Shown: positions 34,380 through 42,092, counted from the stretch's first letter. The stretch is 64,000 nucleotides of DNA from Bacteroidia bacterium (GCA_030430535.1 JAUIKY010000005.1:62001-126000); one strand, 5' to 3'. Made by a program: numbers and translations. Notes: a model not told the origin generated them from the letters alone.

Positions 34380-34763
34380 ATGAACACACCTTTAATACTT
34401 GCAAAATCCAGTTTGCTTTCCTTTTGTATTTTTTGGGGAATCATTTTTATCGTGGATTTTGAGCCAGGAATGTTCGGGTTTATCGTTTTGTCTATCATTC
34501 CAATTTCAATAGTGTGCTCCGCCTTTATTTTATTTACCATTTTTCCTTTTTTCTGGAGAAAATCAAATGAGGTTTCCAAAGCAAATATTTTCAGAACCTA
34601 CTTTCCCTTTTATGCCATTATCGTGTTTGGTTTTAGCCTTTTCGGAACCATAATAGCCAAATTTTACATTTTTCCCATAAGCTTCTTCGCTTCGGCTTTT
34701 TTTACCACCATGCAAGCCTGGGTGTGGTTCTCTAGGGATTATAAAAACAAAACACCACAATGA
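34380..34763 (+). CDS. four-helix membrane protein, unknown
   Basis: 127 residues with four hydrophobic segments and almost no soluble part. It starts 3 bp after the DUF4173-type gene and overlaps the Coq4-like gene by ATGA. No family recognised. Conserved-looking features are an aromatic C-terminal stretch (MQAWVWFSRDYKNK). Confidence 0.68.
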   Translation: MNTPLILAKSSLLSFCIFWGIIFIVDFEPGMFGFIVLSIIPISIVCSAFILFTIFPFFWRKSNEVSKANIFRTYFPFYAIIVFGFSLFGTIIAKFYIFPISFFASAFFTTMQAWVWFSRDYKNKTPQ

Positions 34764-35269
34764 CGTTTAGAAAAAAGCTCATAGAATCGCTGTTTGAAAA
34801 ATCGCAAAAAGTGTACACCAATATGTTTAAACATCACGAAGCTTGGGGCATCAGTAGAAAAGAACTCCTAACCTACCCAAAAGATTCCATAGGTAAACAC
34901 CTCGGGCTATTTTTGGATAAAAACAATTTTGAACTCATTGCTAAAGTTGAGCGCCACGATGCCTATCACACCATAACGGGATACGGCACAAATGTAGAGG
35001 ACGAAATTGCCCTGCAATGTTTGTGTTTTGGCAACGGAAAAAGAAGTATGTATTTATACGGCGCCATAATTTTGGGCATCATCATTTTGCCCGATTATCT
35101 AAGCTATTATTATCAATCCTATCGCATAGGAAAACGTGCCAACACCTTTCATCATTACGATTATAAAAAACTGTTGAAAGTCAATATTCATCAATTTAGG
35201 GAGGTTATTTTTTCAAAACAGCCAACAAAACTGAAGTCAAATCATAATTTAAACTTTAATAAAACCTAA
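34760..35269 (+). CDS. Coq4-like protein
   Basis: 169 residues. It contains the Coq4 hallmark HDxxH(x11)E exactly: His66, Asp67, His70 and Glu82 (HDAYHTITGYG then TNVEDEIALQCLCFGNGKR). In eukaryotes Coq4 is a metal-binding protein of ubiquinone synthesis. Flavobacteria use menaquinone, so the role here must differ or concern another quinone- or lipid-related step (inference). A hydrophobic stretch follows (YLYGAIILGIIILPDYLSYYY). It is translationally coupled to a membrane protein upstream and 1 bp from the SanA-like gene. Confidence 0.78.
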   Translation: MTFRKKLIESLFEKSQKVYTNMFKHHEAWGISRKELLTYPKDSIGKHLGLFLDKNNFELIAKVERHDAYHTITGYGTNVEDEIALQCLCFGNGKRSMYLYGAIILGIIILPDYLSYYYQSYRIGKRANTFHHYDYKKLLKVNIHQFREVIFSKQPTKLKSNHNLNFNKT

Positions 35270-35270
35270 C

Positions 35271-35900
35271 ATGAAATTTATAAAGAAAATAGCTTGGGTT
35301 GCAGCCTTTATATTAGCTTACATCATTGGTATCAACTTTTGGGTAAGCCGTCAAGCTGAAAACGCATTATTTAATAGCATTGAAAACATTCCAAGCAATA
35401 GAGTCGGACTGCTTTTGGGAGCTAGTAAATATACTTCGAACAACAACGTAAACTTGTACTACAAATACCGACTGGAAGCAGCAACAGCATTGTACAAAGC
35501 GGGTAAAATTGAGTTTATTTTAATAAGTGGGGATAACGGCAGAAAAGGCTATGACGAACCTACCGATTTTAAAAACGACCTCATAAAAAACGGTATTCCG
35601 GAGAATAAAATATATCTGGACTATGCTGGTTTTAGAACACTCGATTCTATGGTTAGAGCCAAGGAAATTTTTGGCCTAAACGAACTAACAATTATTTCCC
35701 AAAAATTCCACAACGAACGGGCTTTGTATTTAGCAAAACATGCTGAAGTACACGCCATAGCCTTTAACGCAAAAGATATTAACGGCAGGTATGGTTTTAA
35801 AACAAAACTAAGGGAATACTTGGCACGGGCTAAAGCTTCAGTGGATATTCTTTTTAATGTAAAACCAAAATTTCTTGGCAAAAAAATTGACATAAAATGA
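35271..35900 (+). CDS. SanA/YdcF-type (DUF218) protein
   Basis: 209 residues: one N-terminal membrane helix (IAWVAAFILAYIIGINFWV), then a periplasmic DUF218 domain: RVGLLLGASKY, YKYRLEAATALYKAGKIEFILISGDNG, and LTIISQKFHNERALYLAK. This is the SanA (vancomycin exclusion at high temperature) arrangement. SanA affects the envelope permeability barrier in E. coli, and the exact reaction is unknown. It overlaps the DUF2809 gene by ATGA. Confidence 0.85.
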   Translation: MKFIKKIAWVAAFILAYIIGINFWVSRQAENALFNSIENIPSNRVGLLLGASKYTSNNNVNLYYKYRLEAATALYKAGKIEFILISGDNGRKGYDEPTDFKNDLIKNGIPENKIYLDYAGFRTLDSMVRAKEIFGLNELTIISQKFHNERALYLAKHAEVHAIAFNAKDINGRYGFKTKLREYLARAKASVDILFNVKPKFLGKKIDIK

Positions 35901-36271
35901 AGTTGCAACTCAACAAAACCTACCTAGCCATCACAATATTTCTGTTCATAACAGAAATACTCATTGCTATGTATTTAAAATCGGGGTTCATCCGTCATAC
36001 ATTTGGTGATTATTTGGTGGTTATTCTTATTTACACGTTTGTAAAAAGTTTTGTTTCCGTTAATCCATTGAAGCTCGCTTTTGCGGTTTGGTTATTTTCG
36101 TTTTTCATTGAGTTTTTACAGCTTTTGGATGTTTTAAGCATCCTCGGTTTACACCAAAACCATTTAGCAAAACTTATACTCGGCACCACATTTCAAATTT
36201 CAGATTTGGTGGCATACACACTGGGTATTTTAACCATTCTTTTTATTGAGTTCAAACTCCAACGCACATGA
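35897..36271 (+). CDS. DUF2809 membrane protein
   Basis: 124 residues with four helices. GFIRHTFGDYLVVILIYTFVKSF, FFIEFLQLLD and HQNHLAKLILGTTFQISDLVAYTLGI match DUF2809 (VanZ-like topology, unknown function). It overlaps both the SanA-like gene before it and the DUF1361 gene after it by 4 bp (ATGA), so it is translated as part of one polycistronic message. Confidence 0.82.
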   Translation: MKLQLNKTYLAITIFLFITEILIAMYLKSGFIRHTFGDYLVVILIYTFVKSFVSVNPLKLAFAVWLFSFFIEFLQLLDVLSILGLHQNHLAKLILGTTFQISDLVAYTLGILTILFIEFKLQRT

Positions 36272-36935
36272 AGCACATTAAAACACTTATTTTCAATCAA
36301 TTTAAAACACTATTCATTTTGGGCATTGTAATGATGTCTAGCGCGTTACTGCTCATGGTTAGAATGAAATTGACCCACTCCTTTTTTTACCTATTCCTCG
36401 TTTGGAATTTATTTTTGGCAGCCCTACCCTTTGCCATTACCAGCTATCTGTCCAGCATCCCCAAACTGGGTAAATTTCGGCTGGTATTTTGGTTTTGTGT
36501 ATGGCTGCTATTTTTACCCAATGCGCCGTACATCATCACCGATTTGTTGCATTTAAAAATTAGCGAATCGCATTGGCTGTGGCTCGATATTTTAGTGGTT
36601 TCGGGGTTTGCCCTTTGCGGAATGCTTTGCTTTTATTGGTCGGTTTTAGAAATGAAACGAATTTTGAAGCCTTTTTTAAAAGCAATTGTTCTCAACTAAG
36701 GCTTGGTCGCTGTTTTCTTTTATCGGGTTTCGGGGTGTATTTAGGACGATTTTTACGCTACAATTCTTGGGAAATTTTAAGCCATCCAAAATATTTGTTC
36801 CTCGACATTATCAACATCATTTTAAAACCTTTAGAAAACCAAGAGGCTTGGCTGTTTACCCTATTATTCGGTATGTTTTTATGGGTTGGGTATTGGGTAT
36901 TCAGTCAATTTTCAATTAAGAATGAATTACCCTGA
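36268..36935 (+). pseudogene. DUF1361 membrane protein with frame break at T6A4 (36672-36681)
   Basis: The first frame encodes 143 residues (four or five helices; WNLFLAALPFAITSYL, WLLFLPNAPYIITDLLHL) and stops at 36699. The DUF1361 C-terminal half continues in the -1 frame: CFLLSGFGVYLGRFLRYNSWEIL ... AWLFTLLFGMFLWVGYWVF, ending at 36935. Joined, the product is about 222 residues, normal for the family. The switch point is a run of six T, where the zero-frame codons read ccT TTT TTA, which is a textbook slippery heptamer. Adding one T would also restore the frame. So this is a one-base deletion, a sequencing error, or programmed frameshifting. The gene overlaps DUF2809 by ATGA. Confidence 0.72.
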
Positions 36936-36937
36936 AA

Positions 36938-37717
36938 CTACTCCCTATTTTTTTCCTGAATTTTCCGAACAATAGCAGCAGCGGCCTTTCGGGTAACCAG
37001 TCGTGGAATTACAGCCAAAAACTTATTGAACCTTCCGGGGATGGCATACGCCTTCCCTTTAAGCATGGCGTGGTATCCATACAATGCTACTTCTTTTGCC
37101 GACGCCATATTAAAAGTGATTTTATTGTCGGAAGCCGCATCCGAAACGGTTTTTTGAAAATCGGTTTTTGTCGGTCCCGGACATAAAGCCGTAACCGTCA
37201 CGCCGGTGCCCTTGAGCTCGTTGGCAATAGCTTCAGAAAATGAGAGCATATAGCCTTTTGAAGCATAATAAATAGACATTAACGGCCCAGGCTGGAAGGC
37301 TGCCAACGAAGACATATTGAGTATACGCCCAGCACCCCGTTTTACCATACCGTCCAAAACCAATTTGGTTAAGTGCGTACTGGTTAAAATATGTACGTGA
37401 AGCATCTCCGACTCACGCTCCCAATCGGTATCCACAAACGAACCGAAGAGCCCAAAACCTGCATTATTTATCAGGACATCAATCGGGGCGTTATCAATTT
37501 CATCCATAATTTCTTGGGCCACGTTTTGCGAACTCAAATCCTTAACCAAAGTAACCACTTCCAAGTTATGGGCGGTTTGTATTTCGGTTTTCACATTGGT
37601 CAATCGGTCGGAATCAATATCAACCAAAAACAACTTATAACCATCGTTTGCCAAAAGCAAAGTTAGCTCGTACCCCAAACCAGAAGCGGCTCCTGTTACC
37701 AAAGCTGTTTTCGTCAT
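36938..37717 (-). CDS. short-chain dehydrogenase/reductase (SDR)
   Basis: 259 residues. Classical SDR: NAD(P) motif TGAASGLG at 8-15, the D..S acidic position after DSDRLT, NNAG, catalytic Ser in NMSSLAAFQPG and YYASKGY (Tyr/Lys of the YxxxK pair). The C-terminal part after PGPTKTDF resembles the DltE/YqjQ-like group. The substrate is unknown. It has its own -7 box (37743-37750) overlapping the stop codon of the upstream dehydrogenase gene. It is convergent with the DUF1361 gene, 2 bp apart. Confidence 0.88.
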   Translation of the reverse strand: MTKTALVTGAASGLGYELTLLLANDGYKLFLVDIDSDRLTNVKTEIQTAHNLEVVTLVKDLSSQNVAQEIMDEIDNAPIDVLINNAGFGLFGSFVDTDWERESEMLHVHILTSTHLTKLVLDGMVKRGAGRILNMSSLAAFQPGPLMSIYYASKGYMLSFSEAIANELKGTGVTVTALCPGPTKTDFQKTVSDAASDNKITFNMASAKEVALYGYHAMLKGKAYAIPGRFNKFLAVIPRLVTRKAAAAIVRKIQEKNRE

Positions 37718-37742
37718 AAACTAAATTAAGTGGATTTGGGCG

Positions 37743-37750
37743 CAAAGTTA
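37743..37750 (-). promoter_or_regulatory. -7 promoter box for the SDR gene
   Basis: Minus-strand TAACTTTG followed by C is a perfect TAnnTTTGy match. Its first three bases are the stop codon of the gene ending at 37748. Confidence 0.55.
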
Positions 37751-38956
37751 TTCCTTTTCATCTACATAACCCTGCAAATACGAAAAACGTTTGGTGAGTT
37801 TTCCATTTTCGGTGATTTTGGCCCGCTGTAAAACACCATATTTATCGCCATTGAAAAACGCCAGAATAACGTGTTGCAAAAACATATCGCCAAACCCTTC
37901 GCTGGCATCCTTTGGTAATTCACAGGGCAAATTATCGACAGCCATAACCGTTATGGCATTCTCATTTTTATAATCTACTTCGCTTTCGGTTTGTGGGTCG
38001 TAACCATAAAGCGGATTTTCAATGGTTGAAGCGCGAAGCGTTGTAGCCACGGGACCATCCACATCGCAACTGATATCGGCCACCACTTTAATATTAAAAT
38101 CGGGCGACTTCACATCTTCGCGGGTGTACAAATACGGAGCGCCATCCCCGTAAAAATGTCCCGCAATATAAAAATCGGTCTCCTTTGCAAAGCGCATAAA
38201 GTTAGATTCGTAACGTTCTGGGTGATTGAAAAAATCGTGAACATCGGTCACATATGTGCCATCCTTTCGTTTATTGTAATCCAAAACATCGATTTTACAG
38301 TACACAGGTTCGGCAAAATGTTCATTTAAAAATTCATTGACTGAAACCGATTTTATAGACATGGCTTCCAACATTTCTTGAGCGCCATTTGCTACTTTTC
38401 CGCTACCGGTCAGCAATATTTTCATGTTAGGAACATCAATCTTATTCAGTTCGGCAATTAATGCCGCTTGGTTCTGTAAAGCCCCTGCTTTGGGCAATTC
38501 CCACAAATTGTACTTTAGTCCCCAAGCCCTGAAACCGTTGTAAGCCCCCACAATACCAGCATAGCGCCCAAAACCAATCAACCGGAAACCCTCTTTGTTT
38601 ACAATAGTTTCATGGTCGTAAAGCTCGATGTTTTTTTCTAAAATGGCCTTTAGCAACTTTCGGTTATAGGGTTGCTTTTTTATGGTGTGCGAAAAGAAAA
38701 AATATTTTTTATTGGGAATGAGCGCCTCAATGGGTACTTCCTTTACCCCAATCAATACATCACAATCCGATACGTTTTGGGTAACCTCAAAACCTGCTGC
38801 GCGATATTGATCGTCGGTAAACACGCGGATATCTGAAGCTTCTACCTTAAATTCGGCTTCGGGGAATTTGGTTTTGGCTTCCTTTAATTTTGATGGCGAA
38901 AACACCACCCGGCGGTCGGGTGGATTTTTACGTTCTTTTATAATAGCAAATTTCAT
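37748..38956 (-). CDS. saccharopine/alanine dehydrogenase-like NAD(P)-dependent oxidoreductase
   Basis: 402 residues. The N-terminal domain (MKFAIIKERKNPPDRRVVFSP; DVLIGVKEVP; YFFFSHTIKKQPYN) is the alanine dehydrogenase/PNT N-terminal fold. The middle carries a Rossmann motif (ILLTGSGKVANGAQEML), and the C-terminus has ADISCDVDGPVATTLRAST. This is the layout of lysine-forming saccharopine dehydrogenase-like enzymes of Bacteroidota. They catalyse reversible NAD(P)-dependent oxidative deamination of an amino acid or opine. Physiological substrate not certain. It lies 10 bp downstream of a DUF1801 gene on the same strand. Confidence 0.82.
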   Translation of the reverse strand: MKFAIIKERKNPPDRRVVFSPSKLKEAKTKFPEAEFKVEASDIRVFTDDQYRAAGFEVTQNVSDCDVLIGVKEVPIEALIPNKKYFFFSHTIKKQPYNRKLLKAILEKNIELYDHETIVNKEGFRLIGFGRYAGIVGAYNGFRAWGLKYNLWELPKAGALQNQAALIAELNKIDVPNMKILLTGSGKVANGAQEMLEAMSIKSVSVNEFLNEHFAEPVYCKIDVLDYNKRKDGTYVTDVHDFFNHPERYESNFMRFAKETDFYIAGHFYGDGAPYLYTREDVKSPDFNIKVVADISCDVDGPVATTLRASTIENPLYGYDPQTESEVDYKNENAITVMAVDNLPCELPKDASEGFGDMFLQHVILAFFNGDKYGVLQRAKITENGKLTKRFSYLQGYVDEKE

Positions 38957-38966
38957 ATTGTAGTTT

Positions 38967-39386
38967 TTAGGCTCCTAAAAGAGGTAAATGCTTTAATTTA
39001 TGGTAAGTCAATGCCAAGGCTATACAGTGCTTCAGTTCGTTTTCAGGAACTTTTTCGTCCAGTTTGAACACAATAGCCCTGTGGCCTTCAAATGTAAATG
39101 TGTTTTTATAAATGGTTTTGAACGTTGGCACCAACCTCGATGTGCACTGAAAATACATGGCATATTGGTTGGGGGTTTTCGCTTTCCAATCCATACGCAA
39201 AGTACTGCCGTGTTTGGCAATATAACTGGGCTCACCCCATTTTAGGGTTTCTTCGAGTTTTTCAAGACCTTCAATTTCTGATGCGGTTTTAATTACCAAT
39301 TTCCGTAAATACTGCATTTGCGGACTTACCGTTTGGGGGTAATTTTTAAAAATGCTTTCTACTTTGGGGTGACTGACAATTTGCAT
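38967..39386 (-). CDS. DUF1801 protein
   Basis: 139 residues. DUF1801 core: LRKLVIKTASEIEGLEKLEETLKWGEPSYIAKHGSTLRMDWK and NTFTFEGHRAIVFKLDE. Small cytoplasmic protein of unknown function, possibly a ligand-binding fold. It is the first gene of a minus-strand set (DUF1801, dehydrogenase, SDR) divergent from the tmRNA gene. Confidence 0.8.
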   Translation of the reverse strand: MQIVSHPKVESIFKNYPQTVSPQMQYLRKLVIKTASEIEGLEKLEETLKWGEPSYIAKHGSTLRMDWKAKTPNQYAMYFQCTSRLVPTFKTIYKNTFTFEGHRAIVFKLDEKVPENELKHCIALALTYHKLKHLPLLGA

Positions 39387-39454
39387 GTAATTGGAAACTG
39401 GAATAATATTTGCTCTAATTTAACGGGATTTAAAATGATTTACAAACTTTTTGA

Positions 39455-39462
39455 TACCTTTG
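39455..39462 (+). promoter_or_regulatory. candidate -7 promoter box for ssrA
   Basis: TACCTTTG followed by C, a perfect TAnnTTTGy match, 122 bases before the mature tmRNA 5' end. It would give a precursor whose leader, including a dispersed repeat, is removed by RNase P. Confidence 0.45.
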
Positions 39463-39484
39463 CTGCCCGCGTTAAGGATTGAAG

Positions 39485-39505
39485 CACTTCGACTGCGCTC
39501 AGTAC
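39485..39505. repeat. dispersed-repeat-like segment in the ssrA leader
   Basis: CACTTCGACTGCGCTCAGTA resembles a common intergenic repeat of Flavobacteria (recollection, not searched). Nearby are CAGGCT (39506-39511) with AGCCTG (39546-39551), and a 12-bp perfect palindrome ACCCTATAGGGT at 39552-39563. Confidence 0.4.
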
Positions 39506-39584
39506 AGGCTAATGTTGAAGCTACTCGTAGAGAGCGACTGCTGAAAGCCTGACCCTATAGGGTAACGCTATTACTATTTTAATT

Positions 39585-39975
39585 GGGGTCGACTGGTTTT
39601 GACAGCGAGATTAATTAAACGGTAAGCACGTCGTGTAATGGTTTTGAAACACGTAAAAGGCTAGACCAAATTTTAAACGGCGAGAATAACTACGCTTTAG
39701 CTGCTTAATCTGAATTATAGTAAGATCGGCCTAGGTACACAAGGTGTACAAGCTAAATGTCTCCAGAAAGCCTTGGTTAGTGGCGTTCTTTTTAGAGGCA
39801 TCGTAAAAATTGACCAAGATTTGGCAGCGCTTTGATGCCATTTCGAGATTTAAAAGCTAAGTTGTAAGTAGGTGGTCTTTTGCCAGCTTGCAATCGAAAA
39901 AACAAGTTTAGACTAAACGTGTAGAAAGCCCTTTGGTTACTTGTTTGGACGAGGGTTCGAATCCCTCCGACTCCA
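39585..39975 (+). ncRNA. ssrA: transfer-messenger RNA (tmRNA)
   Basis: The 5' end GGGGTCG pairs with the 3' end CGACTCC (one G-U) to form the acceptor stem. The T-arm sequence GGGTTCGAATCCC is at the 3' end, and the discriminator A is at 39975. CCA is not encoded, as usual in Bacteroidota. The tag reading frame at 39679-39708 encodes GENNYALAA followed by TAA, the degradation tag expected for this group after the resume alanine. It rescues stalled ribosomes with SmpB. A strong terminator follows. Confidence 0.97.
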
Positions 39976-39978
39976 CAA

Positions 39979-40022
39979 AAACCCTTTGAATTGTAAGTAA
40001 ATTCAAGGGGTTTGTTTTTTTT
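39979..40022 (+). terminator. rho-independent terminator of ssrA
   Basis: AAACCCTTTGAATT pairs with AATTCAAGGGGTTT across a 6-base loop, followed by a T-rich tract at 40011-40022. Confidence 0.85.
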
Positions 40023-40201
40023 GGGTGATAAATAGGGGATAGTTTTATGCAACATACCTCTTTTAGAAACCTGGCCTTCCCCTATTTTACAAAGAACCTA
40101 TCGGACAAGTAAGAATAATCATTATATTTATCATATTAAAATATAGCCAAGACAAACTCAATTAACTCAAATGATTAATTCAATTTAAAACTAATTATGC
40201 T

Positions 40202-40804
40202 ATGATAAAAAGCGTTGAATATTTTACACCTAAAAGGTACGAATATGATCACATGGGAGAACCATACAGGGTATATTCAGAAAATGAAACTTTGAGGTTA
40301 CAAATTTTAATCCAAACTTTTTCACATAAATTTTTAATAAGTATTCACGCAAGAAGTAACTATTATTACTACGAGCAAGAATTAGAAAGAGAATTTGAAA
40401 ATAATTCTGATTACCCTTCTGAATTTATAAATCCAGAAGCTTTTAAAAACATAGCCAATTATTTTATGATTTTTGATAATAAAGGATTACCTAGTCATTC
40501 GACCCCTTCACTAATCTCGATGAAGAAAACTATTGAAGAATCAATTAAGTTTATAAAGAATCGAATGAAAAATCAAATAAAAGAATTTGAGATTGAATAT
40601 CAGAGAAGGAAAAAGTCCAATTATAATGATAATGATGATAATTTAATTTATGACGAAGACGACTATTCAGGTTATTTCCCTGAAGAAGATAATGATGAAT
40701 ATGATTACAAAAAAGAACTTGATTTAGAAGACGAAATATATCCCTTAACTACTTTAAAGGAAAAAATTAGAGTTTTCTCTAAAAATGTTAAACGAACAAA
40801 TTGA
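40202..40804 (+). CDS. orphan hypothetical protein downstream of ssrA
   Basis: 200 residues, no recognised domain, no signal peptide or membrane helix. The C-terminal half has a lysine/arginine helical part (EESIKFIKNRMKNQIKEFEIEYQRR) and then a strongly acidic, Asp/Glu/Tyr-rich stretch (about 145-185). Base composition is much more A+T-rich than neighbours. Its position just 3' of tmRNA, a common integration site of mobile elements, suggests a remnant island, but no integrase or direct repeat was seen. The 226-bp gap before it holds only the ssrA terminator. Confidence 0.55.
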   Translation: MIKSVEYFTPKRYEYDHMGEPYRVYSENETLRLQILIQTFSHKFLISIHARSNYYYYEQELEREFENNSDYPSEFINPEAFKNIANYFMIFDNKGLPSHSTPSLISMKKTIEESIKFIKNRMKNQIKEFEIEYQRRKKSNYNDNDDNLIYDEDDYSGYFPEEDNDEYDYKKELDLEDEIYPLTTLKEKIRVFSKNVKRTN

Positions 40805-40954
40805 CCACAATGAAAAGGATAGTAAAGACCAAGAAAACCGTCTAAATAATTTATACAAAAAGTATGATTTATAAATAATTAAAAACTATACGTTGTACAA
40901 ATAACCAATCCACAAGTCCATAATTCTGAAAAAAAAGAAATAGCTGTACAAAAT

Positions 40955-40992
40955 AAAAAACCCATATAAATTAGCATTTATACGGGTTTTTT
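40955..40992. terminator. bidirectional terminator
   Basis: AAAAAACCCATATAAA and TTTATACGGGTTTTTT form a long stem with A and T tracts on both sides (one mismatch). It lies between the convergent genes ending at 40804 and 41014. Confidence 0.8.
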
Positions 40993-41013
40993 GATGAAAG
41001 AAAATTAAGTGGA

Positions 41014-41283
41014 CTAACTAACTCGTTGCTTGTTCTTTATCTTTTCAAGCAACATTAATTCGTGTTGAATTTCTTCTTTCCGTTTATTGAACTTTTCAAC
41101 TTTTTCGTCAATCATAGCCTGATAGGCCAATCGCTTTTGGCGCCTTAGTTCCTGTTTTTCGAGTTCTTCCTTCTTTTGGCGGTTTTGATTGATTTTTTCG
41201 CGGTAAACCGATAAATACGAATACCCGTACATACTTAAAAACAAGAGGGCTATTATTCCTAAAATAACGAATCCGTTTTCCAT
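41014..41283 (-). CDS. small single-helix membrane protein with coiled coil
   Basis: 89 residues from ATG 41281-41283 (MENGFVILGIIALLFLSMYGYS). An in-frame ATG at 41340 would add 19 residues but places the helix in mid-chain. One membrane helix, then a highly charged coiled coil (YREKINQNRQKKEELEKQELRRQKR) of about 60 residues. No family recognised. Probably an inner-membrane anchored cytoplasmic coiled coil. Confidence 0.6.
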   Translation of the reverse strand: MENGFVILGIIALLFLSMYGYSYLSVYREKINQNRQKKEELEKQELRRQKRLAYQAMIDEKVEKFNKRKEEIQHELMLLEKIKNKQRVS

Positions 41284-41484
41284 GTTTTTTAAAATTATTA
41301 ACCTATAAACCTTGATAACTGAAAATATATCAAAAATCATTTAAGTATTTTGCTATTAATTAGTAAATGATGCGTAAAACTAAAAAATCAGCATTCCTTA
41401 AAAAAATAAAAAAGGTGAATGACTTAAAAAGTAGTTGAATGTAAAAGATAAGGTACTTTTATAAAAAAATAAAGTATTATTTTT

Positions 41485-41512
41485 TTAAAGCTTAAAGCTT
41501 AAAGCTTAAAGC
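41485..41512. repeat. tandem heptamer (TTAAAGC) x4
   Basis: Four perfect copies of TTAAAGC, giving overlapping AAGCTT sites. A simple-sequence tract of this kind can change copy number by slippage. It is intergenic, about 200 bp upstream of the minus-strand gene starting at 41283. Confidence 0.85.
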
Positions 41513-41559
41513 TATACCCCTAGAGTTTAACCCAATAATCAATTGGTTATCTATAGACC

Positions 41560-41587
41560 AAAAAAAAAGCAACCTTTATGAGTTGCC
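41560..41587 (-). terminator. terminator of the rhodanese gene
   Basis: Minus strand: GCAAC (41586-41582) and GTTGC (41573-41569) stem, followed by a run of nine T. Confidence 0.65.
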
Positions 41588-41598
41588 TTTTTAAAAAG

Positions 41599-41916
41599 TT
41601 ACGCTTTGTCAACAACATCACCCGTCCATTCCAGCATGCCGCCTTCCAGGTTATAGGCGTTTTCAAAACCGAGTTGCTCCATAATTTGGCAAGCCTTACC
41701 GCTTCGGTTGCCCGAACGGCAGTACACATAATAATTTTTGCTCTTGTCCAGTGCTTCTATTTCATCAATAAATTCCTGGCCTTTATAAATATCAATATGA
41801 ATGGCGTTAGGTATAATCCCTTCTGCAACTTCATCATCGGTTCTTACATCCAAAACCACTGCATTGCCATCGTTTGCCAATTGTTCTGCCCACTCTTCTT
41901 GTGTTAAATCTTCCAT
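41599..41916 (-). CDS. rhodanese-like domain protein
   Basis: 105 residues, a single rhodanese domain: AVVLDVRTDDEVAEGIIPNAIHIDI, then the active-site loop CRSGNRSG with Cys66 and NLEGGMLEW. It should transfer sulfane sulfur (thiosulfate or persulfide donor) in the cytoplasm. Monocistronic: no neighbour in the same direction within 300 bp downstream, and it has its own terminator. Confidence 0.93.
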   Translation of the reverse strand: MEDLTQEEWAEQLANDGNAVVLDVRTDDEVAEGIIPNAIHIDIYKGQEFIDEIEALDKSKNYYVYCRSGNRSGKACQIMEQLGFENAYNLEGGMLEWTGDVVDKA

Positions 41917-42084
41917 GTATTTTAATTAAAATTGTTCTTTACAAAATTAGCACTTCTCTCCCAATAGACGAAAAAAATCGCAGCCAATTACAACCACCAA
42001 CAAGTGTTGGCTACCCTACTATTTATTGACAGAAAAATTTGGAGCGTTTTTTATTGTTCTATCATAAAACAACATTTTAATCGT

Positions 42085-42092
42085 TATTTTTG
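42085..42092 (+). promoter_or_regulatory. -7 promoter box for the OstA-like gene
   Basis: TATTTTTG followed by C is an exact match 20 bases before the TTG start at 42112. It lies within the longer open frame beginning at 42004 and therefore argues against that start. Confidence 0.55.

Larger units (their letters stand above)
41284..41598. other. gene-free stretch of about 315 bp
   Basis: Very A+T-rich. It holds the upstream region of the small membrane-protein gene, a four-copy heptamer repeat (41485-41512) and the terminator of the rhodanese gene (41560-41587). No further coding signal is seen. Confidence 0.6.

Noticed and set aside
36686-36919. 77-codon plus-strand frame in the third frame of the DUF1361 region
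   Set aside because: The conserved DUF1361 C-terminal motifs lie in a different frame (ending at 36935), so this one is a shadow.
39792-40055. 87-codon minus-strand frame over the tmRNA 3' half
   Set aside because: It is antisense to ssrA and its terminator. Proteins of this kind are typical misannotations of tRNA/tmRNA T-arm sequence.
41485-41512. The heptamer array as a CRISPR
   Set aside because: Units are 7 bp without spacers; there are no cas genes in the window.
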